Shown here piece by piece: positions 4,484 to 6,585 of a stretch of DNA of 6,585 nt. The DNA is from Lachnospiraceae bacterium UBA1066. GTDB lineage: Bacteria > Bacillota > Clostridia > Lachnospirales > Lachnospiraceae. Below the pieces are notes generated by a model. That model saw only the letters and a program-made list of their open reading frames with translations. It did not search any database and had not been told where the DNA came from. Position numbers and translations under genes: made by a program. The DNA lies in assembly GCA_002316215.1 (NCBI GenBank), contig DCDB01000007.1, forward strand, positions 1-6,585. The letters run 5' to 3'. Numbering within the stretch: the first letter of the stretch is position 1; each line of letters starts with the position of its first letter.

Positions 4484-6568
4484 ATGGAAAATCAGGGGAA
4501 ATATTACATCACAACGGCGATTGCCTACGCTTCGGGAAAACCGCATATCGGGAATACTTATGAGATTGTGCTCGCGGATGCGATTGCGCGGAGGAAAAGG
4601 CAGGAGGGTTATGATGTCTTCTTTCAGACCGGAACGGATGAGCACGGTCAGAAGATAGAAGACAGAGCGAAGGCTGCCGGCGTGGAGCCCAAGGCTTATG
4701 TCGATAAGACGTCGGCGGAAATCCGCCGGATCTGGGATCTTATGAATACTTCCTATGATAAATTTATCCGTACAACGGATGCGGATCATGAGCGGCAGAT
4801 CCAGAAAATTTTCAGGAAAATGTATGACAAGGGCGACATTTACAAGGGCGAATATAAAGGAATGTACTGCACCGAGTGTGAGTCGTTCTATACCGAGTCC
4901 CAGCTCGTTGACGGAAAATGCCCGGAGGACGGCTGCGAAGTAAAGCCGGCGTCTGAGGAAGCCTATTTCTTTAAAATGAGTAAATATGCCGACCGCCTGA
5001 TTGATTATATTAATACACATCCGGAATTTATCCAGCCTGAATCCCGGAAAAATGAAATGATGAATAATTTCCTGAAACCGGGGCTCCAGGATCTGTGTGT
5101 ATCGCGAACTTCATTTAAATGGGGGATTCCGGTGGATTTCGACCCGAGGCATGTTACTTACGTGTGGCTGGACGCACTGTCGAACTATATTACAGGCATC
5201 GGCTACGATGCGGACGGAAATTCTTCGGAGCTGTTTAAAAAGCTGTGGCCGGCCGATCTCCATCTGATTGGGAAGGATATCATCCGCTTCCATACGATCT
5301 ACTGGCCGATTTTCCTGATGTCTCTCGACCTTCCGCTTCCAAAACAGGTCTTCGGGCATCCCTGGCTTCTGCAGAGCGGCGGCAAGATGAGCAAGTCGAA
5401 AGGGAACGTCATTTATGCGGATGATCTCTGCGATCTTTTCGGCGTTGATGCAGTCCGCTATTTCGTGCTGCATGAGATGCCGTTTGAAAATGACGGCGTG
5501 ATTTCCTGGGAGCTTATGGTTGAGCGTATGAATTCGGAGCTGGCAAATACGCTCGGGAATCTTGTAAACCGCACCATTGCCATGAGCAATAAATATTTCG
5601 GCGGTCTTGTAGAAAATAAAAATATCGCTGACGGCGGCGGAATCGACGCTGATCTTAAGGCTTTTGTGACAGGTACAGGCGATAAAGTCAGGGAAAAGAT
5701 GGAAGGGCTTCGCGTTGCGGATGCCATTACGGAAATTTTTAACCTCTTTAAGCGCTGCAACAAATATATTGATGAGACAGAGCCGTGGAAGCTGGCGAAA
5801 AACGAAGATGAAAAAGACCGCCTGGCGACGGTGCTCTATAATCTCATGGAGGGGATCCTTACGGGCACGACGCTTCTTGAGCCCTTTATGCCGGAAACAG
5901 CTTCAAGGATTTATGCGCAGATCGGCGCCGGTGCCGCAGATCTTGACTGTATCGCAGGCTGGGGCAATTACCCGTCCGGAACGAAAGTGACGGAGAAGCC
6001 GGAAATCCTGTTTGCACGGATGGATCTTAAGGAAGTCATGGAGAAAGTAAATGCCGGAAATGCCTCCGAAACAGCGCAGGACACGAAGCCTGCGGCAGAC
6101 GGGGCCGGAAGCGCAAATAAAAATGAAGAAGGCGGAAATGCCGAAAAATCAGGAAACGGCAATAAGCCGGAGGACACAGCAGGTGCGGCGGGAAAGTCGA
6201 AGGCGGGCGGGACACCGGACGCGGAAGCGGATGAGAAGCCGCAGATTGTGTACGATGATTTTGCGAAAATGAACTTCCGCGTCGGTGAAATCGTAGATTG
6301 TAAGATCGTTGAAAATTCTAAAAAGCTGCTCTGTTCTCAGGTGAAGATCGGAGATAAGACTGTCCAGATCTGCTCCGGCATCCGTGCCGCTTACACACCT
6401 GAGCAGATGATCGGCAAAAAGGTCATGGTGATCGTCAATCTGGCGCCCCGGAAGATGGCGGGCCTCCTTTCCCAGGGCATGCTGCTTTGTGCGGAAGGCG
6501 CGGACGGAAGGCTTTCACTTATGACGCCGGACGACTCCGGCATTGAGGCAGGCTCGGAAATCTGCTGA
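4484..6568 (+). CDS. metG: Methionyl-tRNA synthetase (MetRS) with C-terminal tRNA-binding domain
   Basis: This class I synthetase charges tRNA-Met and initiator tRNA with methionine in the cytoplasm, using ATP. The Rossmann catalytic core carries PHIGNTY (20-26, the HIGH-type signature) and KMSKS (301-305), plus TGTDEHGQK (49-57) and VWLDALSNY (227-235). The zinc knuckle has Cys129, Cys132, Cys146 and Cys151. The anticodon-binding helical domain holds NLVNR (359-363) and the conserved ETEPWKLA with Trp435, matching residues known to read the CAU anticodon in E. coli. A C-terminal OB-fold tRNA-binding domain (about 589-694, with NFRVGEIV, QICSGI and SQGMLL) typically makes the enzyme a dimer. 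Between the two lies a 66-residue Gly/Ala/Lys/Glu-rich linker (about 523-588), which accounts for the 694-residue length against roughly 640-660 usual in Bacillota. The second zinc pair is spaced CX4C (CPEDGC) where CX2C is common. The gene is complete, has its own promoter, and is probably unrelated in function to the upstream membrane genes. Confidence 0.97.
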   Translation: MENQGKYYITTAIAYASGKPHIGNTYEIVLADAIARRKRQEGYDVFFQTGTDEHGQKIEDRAKAAGVEPKAYVDKTSAEIRRIWDLMNTSYDKFIRTTDADHERQIQKIFRKMYDKGDIYKGEYKGMYCTECESFYTESQLVDGKCPEDGCEVKPASEEAYFFKMSKYADRLIDYINTHPEFIQPESRKNEMMNNFLKPGLQDLCVSRTSFKWGIPVDFDPRHVTYVWLDALSNYITGIGYDADGNSSELFKKLWPADLHLIGKDIIRFHTIYWPIFLMSLDLPLPKQVFGHPWLLQSGGKMSKSKGNVIYADDLCDLFGVDAVRYFVLHEMPFENDGVISWELMVERMNSELANTLGNLVNRTIAMSNKYFGGLVENKNIADGGGIDADLKAFVTGTGDKVREKMEGLRVADAITEIFNLFKRCNKYIDETEPWKLAKNEDEKDRLATVLYNLMEGILTGTTLLEPFMPETASRIYAQIGAGAADLDCIAGWGNYPSGTKVTEKPEILFARMDLKEVMEKVNAGNASETAQDTKPAADGAGSANKNEEGGNAEKSGNGNKPEDTAGAAGKSKAGGTPDAEADEKPQIVYDDFAKMNFRVGEIVDCKIVENSKKLLCSQVKIGDKTVQICSGIRAAYTPEQMIGKKVMVIVNLAPRKMAGLLSQGMLLCAEGADGRLSLMTPDDSGIEAGSEIC

Positions 6569-6585
6569 AACGCAAGGCTCCCCGG

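Noticed and set aside
4481..5020. 179-codon open frame on the - strand
   Set aside because: It is antisense to the conserved catalytic core of metG, with no recognisable motif, so it is a coding shadow.

Overview
The window looks like chromosomal DNA from a Gram-positive, low-to-mid GC member of the Clostridia, with Lachnospiraceae-like as my best guess. The reasons are strong Shine-Dalgarno sites close to the GGAGG consensus, sigma-A promoters with TATAAT -10 boxes, use of TTG and GTG starts, and a methionyl-tRNA synthetase with the four-cysteine zinc knuckle and C-terminal tRNA-binding domain usual in Bacillota. The assignment is inference, because no rRNA or marker with a species-level signal is present.

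Layout: all three convincing genes are on the + strand. Positions 1-168 hold a degenerate 26-bp direct repeat cut by the window edge, then a near-consensus promoter (84-112), a short leader hairpin and a strong ribosome binding site. Gene 1 (169-2652, TTG start, 827 aa) is a polytopic membrane protein of the DUF2298 / Chlor_Arch_YYY family. A 180-bp spacer follows with two identical 39-bp tandem repeats and a partial third copy. Gene 2 (2833-4320, GTG start, 495 aa) is a second polytopic membrane protein that resembles GT-C fold glycosyltransferases. The 163-bp spacer before gene 3 holds a large interrupted inverted repeat whose right arm runs into the -35 box of a near-consensus promoter (4428-4455). 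It also holds a 14-codon ORF with a good ribosome binding site. Gene 3 (4484-6568, ATG start, 694 aa) is methionyl-tRNA synthetase, metG. The last 17 bases (6569-6585) show nothing recognisable.

How the genes fit together: genes 1 and 2 have no visible terminator or promoter between them and are probably co-transcribed. Both have the topology expected of lipid-linked-sugar-dependent membrane glycosyltransferases, with membrane helices, a catalytic-looking first outer loop and a soluble C-terminal domain. They may act together in decorating an envelope polymer, lipid or protein; the substrate cannot be read from the sequence. metG is a housekeeping gene with its own promoter and is probably only a neighbour.

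The most unusual features are the three long hydrophilic inserts in gene 1, the similar Ala/Gly/Lys/Glu-rich linker in metG, the tandem repeats flanking gene 1, and the dyad over the metG promoter. I see no mobile element, CRISPR array, tRNA, rRNA or T-box. I do not see a clearly new multi-gene system; the DUF2298 plus GT-C-like pair is the best candidate for one.
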